From an uncultured beta proteobacterium (GTDB lineage: Bacteria > Pseudomonadota > Gammaproteobacteria > Burkholderiales > Burkholderiaceae_C), in contig CAJAES010000029.1 in NCBI GenBank assembly GCA_903938815.1, forward strand, positions 62,001 through 126,000: a stretch of 64,000 nt of DNA, in the 5' to 3' direction. Shown here piece by piece: positions 26,090-35,675 of the stretch. Under the pieces are notes generated by a model. It did not search any database and was not told the DNA's origin. It saw only the letters and a program-made list of their open reading frames with translations. The translations under genes and the position numbers were made by a program. Position 1 is the stretch's first letter; each line of letters starts with the position of its first letter.

Positions 26090-28637
26090 CCGAGCCCTGG
26101 GCCAGACGGTCCAGCCCGGCCAGGAAGATGTCGAAATCGATCGGCTTCGTCCAGTAGTCGTCGAAGCCCTGCTCGCGCGCGGCCCTGATGTCCTCGGGCA
26201 TCGCGTTGGCCGACAGCGCAATCACATGGCACGCAGCCAGTTGGGGGTTGGCCCGCAGGCGGGCCAGCACTTCGTGGCCGCTGATGTCGGGCAGATGCAG
26301 GTCGAGCAGAACGGCATCGGGGCGCTCCGCCTCGGCCAGCACCAGGCCGGATTCACCGTCCATCGCACTGAACAGGCGCACACGCGGCCGCATGGCCACG
26401 AGTTCCTGGACCAGCATCAGGTTCACCGGGTTGTCCTCGACGCAGAGCAACTTCAGCACCGGTGCATTGGCCGGCGCGGGAAGGTCCGCCGCCAGCGGCA
26501 GGTGAACGACGAGGCCGCTGTCGGTGGCGTCAGGGTGCTGCCAGTGAATCTGCGCACCCAGGCGCTCGAGCGCCTGGCGAACCAGATCGAGACCGACGAG
26601 CGCATCGCCGTTCGCGGTGTCGGGTACGGGCTGGGCCGGCGTGTCGAACAGCAGTTCACGCTGCTGCGGCGTCAGTTGCGGGCCGCCGTCGCTCAACAGC
26701 AGCCGGCACCATCCGGGCTCCTCGTTGCTGGAGATCGTCAGCGCGACCCAGCCGCCGTGGTCGTTGCGGCGCACCGCATGCGCGACCAGATGCAGAAGGG
26801 CCTGACCCAGCAGCCGCCGGTCGGTGGCCACGTGCAGGGTCGCGGGCGCTGAATCCAGGCGCAGCGTCACGCCGCGCTGCCGCGCGAGGGGTGCAACAGC
26901 CTCGGCGAGGTGCGTCGTCACGCTGACCAACGGCACCGGCAACCGCGCCGGCGCCAGAGGTTCGGCATCCAGTTCGGCGAGTTCGAAGACATCGTCGATC
27001 ATCGCCAGCAGTTCGTTGCCCGCGGTGTCGATGCGCGCCAAGCGTTCGCGCTGGCGGGGACTGATCGGTTCGCTGGCGTCCTGGGCCATCACCTGCGCGA
27101 AGCCGAGAACCGCATTCAGTGGCGTTCGCAGCCGGTGGCTCATCAGGGCCATGAAGGCCGACTTCTCGCGGCTGGCCCGGGCTGCGCGTTCGGCGTCGCG
27201 CTGCGTCTCCTCGTGGCGGTGGAGTTCGGTCACGTCCAGGTTCATGCCCATGGCGATTCGGCGGCCGTCACGCTCGTACCGCCGGGTCCAGGAGCGTATC
27301 CAGCGTTCGTCCCCGGTCTCCGTGCACACGCGCAGCGTGATCTGCGTGCTGGGCAGCCAGGCCTCGGCATCGCGCTCCAGGCGCTGGGTGATGCCCTCGC
27401 GCTCCAACGGATGCACGTACTCCGCGACCCACTCCTTTGCCGTGGGCGCGGCGCGGTGCGGGGCACGACCATAGATGCGGTACATCTGCGGGTCCCAGAT
27501 CACGCGTTCGCTGCCGCCTTCGCGCTGCCAGAAGCCCACGCCCATCGCCTGCGCAAGCAGGCCGGACTGCTCGGCCAGAGCGTCGGCACGTTCGCGTTCC
27601 GCATGGCGCTCGGTCAGGTCCACCGACACGCCCATCAGGCCGATGGCGCGTCCGCTGTCGTCGCGCTCGGCCACGCGACGCGTCAGCAGCGAGCGCCAGC
27701 GACCGTCGGACGCGATGTAGCGCGCCAGCGCATCGACGACGTGATCGGACTCCAAGGCCTTCTCTGCAGCGTCGATGATGCCCGGCAGGTCGTCCGGGTG
27801 GATGCTCCGGCGCAACAGGCCAAGGGGCACACCCTCAGGGTCGGGCGTCATGTTCACGACGTCGTACCCGATGGTGTTGAAGAAGACGCGCTGCCTGACA
27901 AGATCGACGTGCCACACCGACACACCCGACATCTCCAGCGCACGCATCAGGGATTGTCTGGAACGCTCCCCTTCCTGCATCTTTCGGCCGGCGGCGCTGT
28001 CGTCGATCATCACGCCTACCAGCTGCGCGGGAAGACCGGACTCCGCGGGGCGGATGTCGTACAGAGAATGCATCAGCCGCACTTCGCCGTCGGGGCGGCA
28101 GACACGGAAGTGCACATCGCCCCGGCCCGGCACGGCACGGATGCTGCGATAGTGCGCATCGAGCGGCGCGCGGTCGTCCGGATGCACGCATCGCACCAGG
28201 AAGTCCGGCCAGTCGGGCGGGCCGGCGGCCGGGTCCAGCCCGGTGAGTTCGAACATGTGCGCGTCCCAGCGGCCCGCACCGCCCTCCAGATCGCGCACGT
28301 AGAGACCGATGCGGCCAAAGACCTGGAGCAAGCCCAGGCGGTCCTCGAAGGCCCCCGCATGCCCGGGCTCGCGGCGTGGGGTCAGCCAAAGCAGCAGCCC
28401 GTCCTGCACAGGCACGCTGCGGCAATGCAGCGCAATGCCTGCATTGCCGAGCGCAATGTCGCGATCTCCGGCAGGCATGAGCAACTGCGCGGTGCCGAGT
28501 CGCTGCCAGTCGGCATCGGTCAGGCCATGCGGGGCCGCCCAGGCACGGGCCGCCTGATTGGGCTCGACCGCGACAGCCGCACCGTCGCGTATCACTCGCA
28601 ATGCGGCTGACGGCGCATCGCGCCACACCTGATCCAT
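26067..28637 (-). CDS. PAS-domain hybrid histidine kinase with receiver, degenerate kinase core
   Basis: The 856-residue cytoplasmic protein has an N-terminal region, three PAS/PAC sensor domains (about residues 105-230, 240-360 and 365-490), a HisKA helix pair, an HATPase-like domain (about 600-715) and a receiver (about 728-845; CVEDNP, phospho-Asp in LLDLHLP, Lys in YWTKP). It has no transmembrane segment. The H box reads [10 protein letters not shown], with Arg where an acidic residue usually follows the His, and the N box ([12 protein letters not shown]) lacks the usual Asn; G motifs are weak (SDGGPQL). It may be a weak or dead kinase signalling through its receiver. It starts 53 bases after the TonB receptor gene and may be co-transcribed with it. 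Confidence 0.9.
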   Translation of the reverse strand: MDQVWRDAPSAALRVIRDGAAVAVEPNQAARAWAAPHGLTDADWQRLGTAQLLMPAGDRDIALGNAGIALHCRSVPVQDGLLLWLTPRREPGHAGAFEDRLGLLQVFGRIGLYVRDLEGGAGRWDAHMFELTGLDPAAGPPDWPDFLVRCVHPDDRAPLDAHYRSIRAVPGRGDVHFRVCRPDGEVRLMHSLYDIRPAESGLPAQLVGVMIDDSAAGRKMQEGERSRQSLMRALEMSGVSVWHVDLVRQRVFFNTIGYDVVNMTPDPEGVPLGLLRRSIHPDDLPGIIDAAEKALESDHVVDALARYIASDGRWRSLLTRRVAERDDSGRAIGLMGVSVDLTERHAERERADALAEQSGLLAQAMGVGFWQREGGSERVIWDPQMYRIYGRAPHRAAPTAKEWVAEYVHPLEREGITQRLERDAEAWLPSTQITLRVCTETGDERWIRSWTRRYERDGRRIAMGMNLDVTELHRHEETQRDAERAARASREKSAFMALMSHRLRTPLNAVLGFAQVMAQDASEPISPRQRERLARIDTAGNELLAMIDDVFELAELDAEPLAPARLPVPLVSVTTHLAEAVAPLARQRGVTLRLDSAPATLHVATDRRLLGQALLHLVAHAVRRNDHGGWVALTISSNEEPGWCRLLLSDGGPQLTPQQRELLFDTPAQPVPDTANGDALVGLDLVRQALERLGAQIHWQHPDATDSGLVVHLPLAADLPAPANAPVLKLLCVEDNPVNLMLVQELVAMRPRVRLFSAMDGESGLVLAEAERPDAVLLDLHLPDISGHEVLARLRANPQLAACHVIALSANAMPEDIRAAREQGFDDYWTKPIDFDIFLAGLDRLAQGSVRAPAAP

Positions 28638-28690
28638 GCACTGCCCTCCGGGGTGGTTCCCAGCCCCGGAGTTTAGCCAGCAGATGCGGC

Positions 28691-30727
28691 TTAGAACGCC
28701 ATCTGCACGCCGGCTGCGAGCGATCGTCCCGGCAGCGGCACGAGGCCTCTCAGCGTGCCGATGGTGGTGGCCTGGTAAGCAAGTGTGTCGCCGAGGTTCC
28801 GGGCACTCACGAACCACAGTGCATCGGCGCCGCCCAGGCGTTGCCGCCAGCTGGCGGACAGATCCACCCGGGTGTGACCGGCGGTCGCCGTGTCGGTCGA
28901 GGGGACACGGTTCTGGCGCGCCGCGTGATGCACGCCCAGCGCCATGCGCCAAGCGCCGATCGTGGTCTCGAGCGCGACACGTGCACGCACCGGCGCGATG
29001 CGAGGCAGGGGTTCGGACGTATCCCGGTTCGTTCCCCGGACGAGGTCGAGCCCACCGCTGAGTTGCCAATCCCAGCCGGCCAGGCTCCAACCTGTGCGGG
29101 CCTCGACCTCGAGCCCCGACAGGCGTGCGCGCACGCCGCGGAAGCGATATTCCGGCACCGAGCCGAGCTCTCCAGTCTCTTCGTCCTCCACCGGCCGATC
29201 CGACCCTGTGGCGTCGAGCGCGATGTAGTTCGAGAAGTCGGTCGTGAAGGCATTCACCGAAACCTCATGCCGGCCCTGAGTCCAGGCGAGGCCGACTTCG
29301 GCGTTCACGCTGCGCTCCACGGCCAGCGTGGGGTCGCCGACCTCGAACGCCGCCGTGGCCAGGTGCAGGCCGTCGGCATAGAGCTCGTAGTACGCGGGCG
29401 CACGTTCGGTGCGGCCGAGGCCGGCACGGGCCTGCCAGCCCGGCGCAACGCGCCAGACCGCGCCCAGCGATGCCGAGGTCGGGCTGAAGCGCCGTTCGGC
29501 GGCGGCACCGAACCGCGGGGCCTCGGCCGCGGCATCGTCGCCGTCCGAGGCCACGCGCACGCGTTCGTGGCGCAGGCCGCCGCTCAGTTCCACCGCGCCC
29601 ACGCGGAAGGACTCCAGCACGAAGAAGCCGAGGTTGCGGGTGCGCGTGCCGGGCACGAAGGCCTCCTCGCCCAGCGCCGAGAACCCGAGGGACTCGAACT
29701 GCAGCCCCACGACACCCTCCAGCCCCGCCAGGGCCGTCAAGGGGGCATGGCGCGCCTGCAACCGCAACTCGCGCCCGCGGCTGTCGAAGGTGGTTCCGAC
29801 CTCGCCGCTTCCTTCGACCTCCTGGTGCCGGTAGTCCGTGTCGCTGGCCTGGAACGAGAGATCGCGCCAGGCCCCGGTGCTGCGCCATTGGCCGGCCGCC
29901 GAGACCCGGTCGCGCTTCATGCGGATCGTGACTTCGTCCTCCACCGTCACACCGTAGTCGGACCGGAAGGTGTCGATCGACATGCCCAGATAGCCGTTCG
30001 CGCCGACCCAGCCCGCACCCACGGCGCCGCCATCGCTTTTCGCTGCCGAGTTGCGCACCCGGGTGGTCGGGTCGAGCGACTCGCCATCGACCGTGGGAAC
30101 GTGGCGCGGCACCCGCAGATCGGAACTGCTGCGCGAGAAGCCGTCGACGTGCCATGCGAGCCCGCCGCTGCCGCCTTCCAGCAGTGCGCCCAGCGAGCGC
30201 TCGTCCGCAGCGCCGCCGAGCCGCAGTTCGGCGCGGCCCGAGAGGCCGTCGGCCACCTGGCGCGGAATCCGGTTGTCCAGCGTGTTCACCACGCCGCCGG
30301 TGGCATTGCCGCCGTACAGCAGCGCGGCGGGCCCGCGCAGCACCTCGATGCGCTCGATCACAAGCGGATCGATGGCGACCGCATGGTCGAAGCTGAGGCT
30401 GGAGGCGTCCACCGAGGCGCCGCCGTTGTCGAGCAGGCGCACGCGGTCGCCGTCCAGGCCGCGAATCACCGGGCGTCCGGAGTTGGGGCCGAACCAGGTG
30501 CTGGCCACGCCCGGCAGGCCGTCGAGCGTGTCGCCCAAGGTCGCCGCACGGCGCAGCACCAGGCCCTCGCCTGCCAGCACGCTGGCCGGCTGGGACAAGG
30601 CGTCGCGTTGCAGCGGGTTGCCGGTGATCACCACCTGCTGGGTGGCCTGGGCCCAGACGGACGAGGCGCCCAGGGCAGCAGCGAGCGCCAAGGCGAGGGG
30701 GCGCAGAACAGGAATTGTCGATTGCAT
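28691..30727 (-). CDS. TonB-dependent outer-membrane receptor
   Basis: The 678-residue product has a signal peptide (about residues 1-26, ending in VWAQ), a TonB-box-like TQQVVITGN, a plug domain with RPVIRGLDGDRVRLLDNGG, IERIEVLRGPAALLYGGNATGGVVN, and a 22-strand barrel ending in the outer-membrane signature GVQMAF. The plug segment DASSLSFDHAVAIDPLVIERIEV is like that of ZnuD-type receptors, so a metal such as zinc is a reasonable but unproven ligand. The ATG at 30727 is preferred to 30823, which lacks a signal peptide at its start. A histidine-rich exported protein is encoded just upstream, supporting a metal link. Confidence 0.92.
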   Translation of the reverse strand: MQSTIPVLRPLALALAAALGASSVWAQATQQVVITGNPLQRDALSQPASVLAGEGLVLRRAATLGDTLDGLPGVASTWFGPNSGRPVIRGLDGDRVRLLDNGGASVDASSLSFDHAVAIDPLVIERIEVLRGPAALLYGGNATGGVVNTLDNRIPRQVADGLSGRAELRLGGAADERSLGALLEGGSGGLAWHVDGFSRSSSDLRVPRHVPTVDGESLDPTTRVRNSAAKSDGGAVGAGWVGANGYLGMSIDTFRSDYGVTVEDEVTIRMKRDRVSAAGQWRSTGAWRDLSFQASDTDYRHQEVEGSGEVGTTFDSRGRELRLQARHAPLTALAGLEGVVGLQFESLGFSALGEEAFVPGTRTRNLGFFVLESFRVGAVELSGGLRHERVRVASDGDDAAAEAPRFGAAAERRFSPTSASLGAVWRVAPGWQARAGLGRTERAPAYYELYADGLHLATAAFEVGDPTLAVERSVNAEVGLAWTQGRHEVSVNAFTTDFSNYIALDATGSDRPVEDEETGELGSVPEYRFRGVRARLSGLEVEARTGWSLAGWDWQLSGGLDLVRGTNRDTSEPLPRIAPVRARVALETTIGAWRMALGVHHAARQNRVPSTDTATAGHTRVDLSASWRQRLGGADALWFVSARNLGDTLAYQATTIGTLRGLVPLPGRSLAAGVQMAF

Positions 30728-30850
30728 CGAAGACTCACGAGAACGCACCACGCCGCGGACTCGGCCGTGGCGTGGCGACACAGGAAGGAATGCCGCCCGC
30801 AGGGCGGCAAGGTGCGGGCTCAAGCCGCGGTCGAGGCCGCGGCGGGCCGG

Positions 30851-31273
30851 TCAGGCCCGGAGCGTGCCGGGCGGGCCGCGGGCGCGCTGGCGCCAGGCCG
30901 GTGTCAGGCGTGCAGAGCGCAGCGCCTCGGCCGCCGGCGAATCGGCCGCGCCGAAGGCCAGCAGAGACGGCGCCGCCGCCGTCAGGCCGTCGGCGTGAAG
31001 CAGCTGGTCGAACAGGCGGCACTCGACGTCACCGGCTTCGTGACCGTCGAACGCCGCCGTCGTGCCGTGGGCATGTTCGTGTGCATGGGCCGGAACAGGG
31101 TCGTGATCGTGGTCGTGGAACCCGGACTGGAGCCCGGAATGGGACTGGGCCTGGAACTGGCCCGGCCCGGCCGGCAAGGCATGCGCGGTCCGGTGCCACA
31201 CGCCCAGACCCTGCGCGCACAGCAGCGCAAGCGCCACCCAGAGCGCGTGAATCAGGCGCGGCGCAGATCTCAT
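30851..31273 (-). CDS. small histidine-rich exported protein
   Basis: The 140-residue product starts with a signal-like helix (MRSAPRLIHALWVALALLCAQ, then GVWHRTAHA), followed by a His/Asp/Glu-rich stretch HDHDHDPVPAHAHEHAHG that looks like a metal-binding patch. Further on is ECRLFDQLLHAD, a pattern I associate with small uncharacterised proteins encoded next to TonB receptors (recognised from memory, not searched). A second weak hydrophobic stretch (ADGLTAAAPSLLAFGAA) follows. It lies 7 bases after msrA and 123 bases before the receptor gene. I infer a role in metal handling; nothing in the sequence proves it. Confidence 0.7.
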   Translation of the reverse strand: MRSAPRLIHALWVALALLCAQGLGVWHRTAHALPAGPGQFQAQSHSGLQSGFHDHDHDPVPAHAHEHAHGTTAAFDGHEAGDVECRLFDQLLHADGLTAAAPSLLAFGAADSPAAEALRSARLTPAWRQRARGPPGTLRA

Positions 31274-31280
31274 GCGGCCG

Positions 31281-31814
31281 TCATGCCGCCTTCACGCGGG
31301 CCTTGAAGGTGCGACGGAACTTCTCGACCTTCGGCGCCACGACGAAGGCGCAGTAGCCCTGCCCCGGGTGGTTGGCGAAGTAGTGCTGGTGGTAGTCCTC
31401 GGCGCGAGAGTAGTTCTCCTCGCGGGCGACCTCGGTCACGACGCGCCCGCCGTGGGCGGCGTCGACTTCGGCCATGACGGCACGGATCACCGGCAACTGC
31501 GATTCGTCGTTCCAGTAGATGCCCGACCGGTACTGGGGCCCCGCATCGTTGCCCTGGCGGTTCAGCGTGGTCGGGTCGTGCACGACGAAGAAGATCTCCA
31601 GCACCTCGCGCAGCGAAATGCGCGCAGGATCGAAGCTCACGCGCACCACTTCGGCGTGGCCGGTGGTTCCCTCGCAGACCTGCTGGTAGGTGGGGCGGTC
31701 CACGTGACCGTTGCAATAGCCGGATTCGACCGCACCGACACCGTCGACCAGCTCGTACACCGCCTCCACGCACCAGAAGCAGCCGCCGCCCAGCGTGATC
31801 ACATCCGTTGCCAT
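31281..31814 (-). CDS. msrA: peptide-methionine (S)-S-oxide reductase MsrA
   Basis: MsrA reduces the S form of methionine sulfoxide in proteins. The 177-residue product has the catalytic motif GGGCFWCVEAVYE near the N terminus, GYCNGHVDRPTYQQVC, GHAEVVRVSFDP and YHQHYFANHPGQGYC, whose Cys can act as a resolving residue. The ATG at 31814 has AAGGAG 6 bases upstream, better than the in-frame ATG at 31895. It follows the DUF748 gene by 31 bases. Confidence 0.96.
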   Translation of the reverse strand: MATDVITLGGGCFWCVEAVYELVDGVGAVESGYCNGHVDRPTYQQVCEGTTGHAEVVRVSFDPARISLREVLEIFFVVHDPTTLNRQGNDAGPQYRSGIYWNDESQLPVIRAVMAEVDAAHGGRVVTEVAREENYSRAEDYHQHYFANHPGQGYCAFVVAPKVEKFRRTFKARVKAA

Positions 31815-31845
31815 CGTCACTCCTTGATGGCGTGCATTATCGGTT

Positions 31846-34800
31846 TCAGTTCGCCGTGACGGCCAGTTCGGCCCGCGGTACCCATGCCGTGTCATCGCCT
31901 TCGGCTGCGAGGCGCACGCGCGGCGCTGCCAGAAACAGGCGCTCCACGGGCAGCCCGCGCTCGGCCAGCGCGCCGCGCACCGCCAGAGAACGCTGCAGGG
32001 CGAGGTCGCGTGCGCTGTCGGTGCTGATCACCACGGCGGCGCGCAGGCGCGCCTCCATCTCGGCGGCGGGCACCGTCTTCAGGAGGCCGATCAGGTTGCG
32101 CGGGCGGTCCGGCAGCGGGGCGGCTTCGTACAGGCGCCTGAGCAGGGTCTCGCGCTCTGCGGGTGCCAATGGCGGCGCCGGCGCGTCGGCGGCAAGCGGC
32201 CGGCCGGCGCGCGCCAGGTCGCGCCGCTGCTCCTCGGCCAGACGCGCGGCCAGCGCGGCGGCGCGCATCGCCTCGCGCTCCTCGACCGGGTCGGCGGTGC
32301 CGGTGATGGTGAGCTTCAGCGCCGGCCTGTCGCGCAGGATCTTGGCGGCCCGGTCGAGCGCCGGCAGGCCCGAGGACGCGATGCGCGCGGTGCCGGCCTC
32401 GAAGATCAACTGCCCGAGGTCGGGGCCGTCGCCGCCCGACAGAAGCGAAAACGGCGCGGTGACGGCCTTGACCAGCAGGTTGCCGATGACCTTGAGCACC
32501 AGCCCGAACAGACTGAACTGCGGGTCATTCACCGAACCGCTGATGGGGAGGTTCAGGTCGATGACGCCGTTGCGGTCGGTCAGCAGCGCCACGACGAAGC
32601 GCACGGGCAGCGAGGTGGCGTCCGGGCTGTCGATGCGTTCGCCGAAGGTGAGCTGATTCAGGACGAGCTGGTTCTTCGCGTCGAGCCGGCCATCGGGGTC
32701 GATGCGGTAGTTCACGTCGAGGCTGAGCTTGCCGCGCTCGATGGCATAGCCGGCGTACTTGCCGGCGTAGGGCGACAGCGGGGCGAGTTCGAGATCGGTG
32801 GCCTTGGCGGCGATGTCCAGCGCCAGCGGCTCGGCGGTCGGGTTGAGCGCACCCCGGATCTCGAGCCCGGCGGTGCCCGCCGCCCGGCCACGCAGCTCCA
32901 GCGGCGCCATCTCGGTCGAACCCGAGGCCACCCGCCCGAGGCGCCCGTTCAGATCGGTCAGGTCGGCCGAGTAGTTGGGCTGGATGAACCGGTCGCGGAA
33001 ATCGATGCGGCCGCGGGTGAAGACGGTCTCGCCGACGACCAGGTCCAGCGGCAGGCCCGTACCTCGACCGGCGGAGGATGCCGGTGCCGGTGCCGGTGCG
33101 CGTACGGATGCGGATGCGGATGCGGAGGATGGCGCCGCAGGTGATGGCGCTGCGGCTGCAGGCCCGGGCACGGGGTCGGCCGCCACGTCGCGCAGGTTGA
33201 ACCGCCCCTGCTCCGTGATGACGAGCCGGGACGAGAAGTCGCTGAGCTCGGCGCGCCCGATTTCGAGCCGGGGGCGGCTGCCCGGCTCGAGTTGCGCACG
33301 CAGCGGTGCCAGAGTCAGCGATTGCCAGGCCAGCAGTTCATCGCCGCTGCCGATCTCGTTGACCTGCAGGTCCGCCACGCGCAGCGCACCGTCGACGCGG
33401 GCGCGCAGGCCGTCCGGGCGCTGGCTGGCCGCCACCTGCCCCTCGTAGCCCAGTTCCGCGCGGCGCAGCGCCACCGGCAGCGCAGCGGGCAGCCAGGGCG
33501 CCACGGCATGCACCGGCAGCCGCTCGGCGGCTGCGCGCCCTTCCAGAGAGGCGGGCTGCAGGCTGGCGACACCGGAGAAATCGAGCTTGCCCGGCGGGGT
33601 CGCGGCACGGCCTTCCGTGGCGGGCACCTCGACCCGCGAACGCAACTGGACCGCCACGGGTGTCGGGCCGGGGGGACCTGCCATTGACCGGAGCCTGAGT
33701 TCGTCGAGGCGCAGCGACAGCGCAACGGGGGTCGCGGGCTGCGCATCGTCCACGTCGAGCCGGCCCTGGGACAGCAGGATCTCGTCGATGCGCCAACGCC
33801 AGTCGCCCGACGGCGAGGCCTTGCCGGTTCTTGCGGCGGCCTCGGACGGCCGAGGCGAGGCCGGGATCGCCGGTGCGGATGCGGATGCAGCCGCAGCCTC
33901 GGGTGGTGTGGTCGATGCCACGGCCACGCGGGGAGGCTGAAACCAGGCCAGCAGGTTCCAGTCGCCCCCGCGGGGGCGCTGCAGGAGGACCGCGGGCTCC
34001 CTGAGGCCGACACGCCGGATGTCGGCGCGGCGAGCCTGCAGGTCGATGCGTGCATCAGCCACGTCCAGCGCCTTCAGCCGCACCGGCGGGCTCGCACCAG
34101 CGCCGACGCTCAGGTTGCGCAGCCGTGCCTGCGGCAGCAGGACGCGCAGCACCTCGTCTTGCGCGGCATCCGGCGTCACGCTGCGCGCCGTCCAGTCGAC
34201 CTCCACCCGCCCTTCGAGCCTGCCACTGACCGGCGGCACCGACAGCGCCCGAAGCCAGGGCTGCGCCGGCGCCAACTGCGCCTCGGCGAGGTCGACCGCA
34301 ATCCGGGCCGAACGGGGCGAGACCTCGCCTTCGGCGGCCGCGTCGAGCAGCAGCCGGCCGTTGCTCGACAGCCTGGCCTGCATTCGCAGCGGGCTGGGGG
34401 CGTCCGCCGGCCAGGCCAGGCGTTCGAGCTGCATCGTAGGCAGAACCAGTTCAAGCGATGCGGCATCGCGCCAGCGGATGCGCGTATCGGAGGCTTCGAG
34501 CCGGCCCAGCGTAGCCTGCCACGAGACTTCGGCAACCGAGGCCGAAGCGGCGGCGGCAGGCACCTGCGTCTGCGTCTGCTTCTCTGTCTGCGTCTGCGGC
34601 GCCACCACGTCGAGCCCCTCGACCTGCAGCGAGGACACGGCCGCCTGCCGCCTCAGGGGCTGCAGGTCGTCCACCGCCAGCGCCAGGCGGCGCCAGGCCA
34701 CGCGCCCGGGGCCCGACACCTGGGACAGGCTCACGCCCGAGGCAGCTGCCGACCCCTTCAACAGGACCCGGGGTGGCACACCGCGTGGCTGCTCGAAGGC

Positions 34801-35604
34801 CAGCGTGAGGTCCAGGTCGAGGCTGCCGTCCTGGCCCTTCCAGCCGCTCGCTGCCGGCAGGTAGGGCCACAGCGGCGCCAGCGACAGCGCCTGGAGGCGC
34901 AGCGCGATCTCGCTCGCGGGGGTCGGCGCGAAAGGTGTGGCGCTGCCCTTCAGATCGACCTGCGCACCCGCGACCGTGAACGCAAGCGCCGGCTGTACGC
35001 GAACGGCCACGTGGGACGGCAGAGTCGACAGGAACGGCAACGCGAGCCGCACGCCTTCGAACCGGTGGGTCCGGCCCGCGACCCGGTCGTCGACGAGCAC
35101 CTGCCCGCCGGTCAGGGTCAGGTTGCTCAGCGCGTACCGCGCCGCCTGTTCGGGCTCGGTCCCCGGGGGGCTGGCAGCCGACAGCCGCTGCACGAGGTCG
35201 TCGACATCCAGCTGGCCGGGCTGCAGGCGCGCCAGCCTCAGCACCGGCGCATCGATCGTCAGCGCCTCCAGCACCGGGGCGCGCAGCCAGAGCGTCTCGA
35301 GGCTCAGATCGGCCCGGATCCGGCCCAGCTGCAACTGCGGCGCCGCCCCAGGCAAGCCTGCGACGGCGACGTCCTGCAGTTCCAGGGCGAGCGCGAGCGG
35401 GTCGATGCGCACTGCGCCGACGCTGACGGCGCGGCCCAGCGCGTCGCTGCCGCGTTGTTCGATCTGCGCTCGAATCAGGCCCGGCCCGGCCCACCACGCG
35501 ACCGCCGCCAGGAGCAGCACCAGGATCAGCAGGAAAAGCAGCGCCACCCCCGCGAACCGCACCAGCCGCAGACCTGCGCGGCGCCCGCGCAACGCGCCGC
35601 TCAT
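31846..35604 (-). CDS. large DUF748/AsmA-like membrane-anchored protein
   Basis: The 1252-residue product has one N-terminal transmembrane helix (about residues 15-42), then a long periplasmic region of beta-rich repeats of the AsmA/DUF748 type. The C-terminal part has DUF748 signatures such as GRIDFRDRFIQPNYSADLTD, IERGKLSLDVNYRI and VVALLTDRNGVIDLNLPISG. Its last 150 residues carry an OmpA-like or helical tail (LKLTITGTADPVEEREAMRA). Such proteins are thought to bridge the envelope and move lipid or help in outer-membrane biogenesis. Two low-complexity Ala/Ser/Pro linkers separate domains. It is first in a minus-strand run with msrA. Confidence 0.9.
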   Translation of the reverse strand: MSGALRGRRAGLRLVRFAGVALLFLLILVLLLAAVAWWAGPGLIRAQIEQRGSDALGRAVSVGAVRIDPLALALELQDVAVAGLPGAAPQLQLGRIRADLSLETLWLRAPVLEALTIDAPVLRLARLQPGQLDVDDLVQRLSAASPPGTEPEQAARYALSNLTLTGGQVLVDDRVAGRTHRFEGVRLALPFLSTLPSHVAVRVQPALAFTVAGAQVDLKGSATPFAPTPASEIALRLQALSLAPLWPYLPAASGWKGQDGSLDLDLTLAFEQPRGVPPRVLLKGSAAASGVSLSQVSGPGRVAWRRLALAVDDLQPLRRQAAVSSLQVEGLDVVAPQTQTEKQTQTQVPAAAASASVAEVSWQATLGRLEASDTRIRWRDAASLELVLPTMQLERLAWPADAPSPLRMQARLSSNGRLLLDAAAEGEVSPRSARIAVDLAEAQLAPAQPWLRALSVPPVSGRLEGRVEVDWTARSVTPDAAQDEVLRVLLPQARLRNLSVGAGASPPVRLKALDVADARIDLQARRADIRRVGLREPAVLLQRPRGGDWNLLAWFQPPRVAVASTTPPEAAAASASAPAIPASPRPSEAAARTGKASPSGDWRWRIDEILLSQGRLDVDDAQPATPVALSLRLDELRLRSMAGPPGPTPVAVQLRSRVEVPATEGRAATPPGKLDFSGVASLQPASLEGRAAAERLPVHAVAPWLPAALPVALRRAELGYEGQVAASQRPDGLRARVDGALRVADLQVNEIGSGDELLAWQSLTLAPLRAQLEPGSRPRLEIGRAELSDFSSRLVITEQGRFNLRDVAADPVPGPAAAAPSPAAPSSASASASVRAPAPAPASSAGRGTGLPLDLVVGETVFTRGRIDFRDRFIQPNYSADLTDLNGRLGRVASGSTEMAPLELRGRAAGTAGLEIRGALNPTAEPLALDIAAKATDLELAPLSPYAGKYAGYAIERGKLSLDVNYRIDPDGRLDAKNQLVLNQLTFGERIDSPDATSLPVRFVVALLTDRNGVIDLNLPISGSVNDPQFSLFGLVLKVIGNLLVKAVTAPFSLLSGGDGPDLGQLIFEAGTARIASSGLPALDRAAKILRDRPALKLTITGTADPVEEREAMRAAALAARLAEEQRRDLARAGRPLAADAPAPPLAPAERETLLRRLYEAAPLPDRPRNLIGLLKTVPAAEMEARLRAAVVISTDSARDLALQRSLAVRGALAERGLPVERLFLAAPRVRLAAEGDDTAWVPRAELAVTAN

Positions 35605-35675
35605 GCCTGCCCCCGACCGGTCATGCGGGTGGCGGGCCGCACAATCCGGTTCTCTTCAAACTTGCCGAGGCCCAC

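Noticed and set aside
28638..29090. Longer start of the hybrid kinase
   Set aside because: The extension overlaps the receptor gene in another frame, is low complexity, and the first real domain follows the ATG at 28637.
30728..30850. Cobalamin riboswitch upstream of the TonB receptor
   Set aside because: Hairpins are present (30748-30775 and 30792-30808), but no B12-box pattern is recognisable and the region is only 123 bases.
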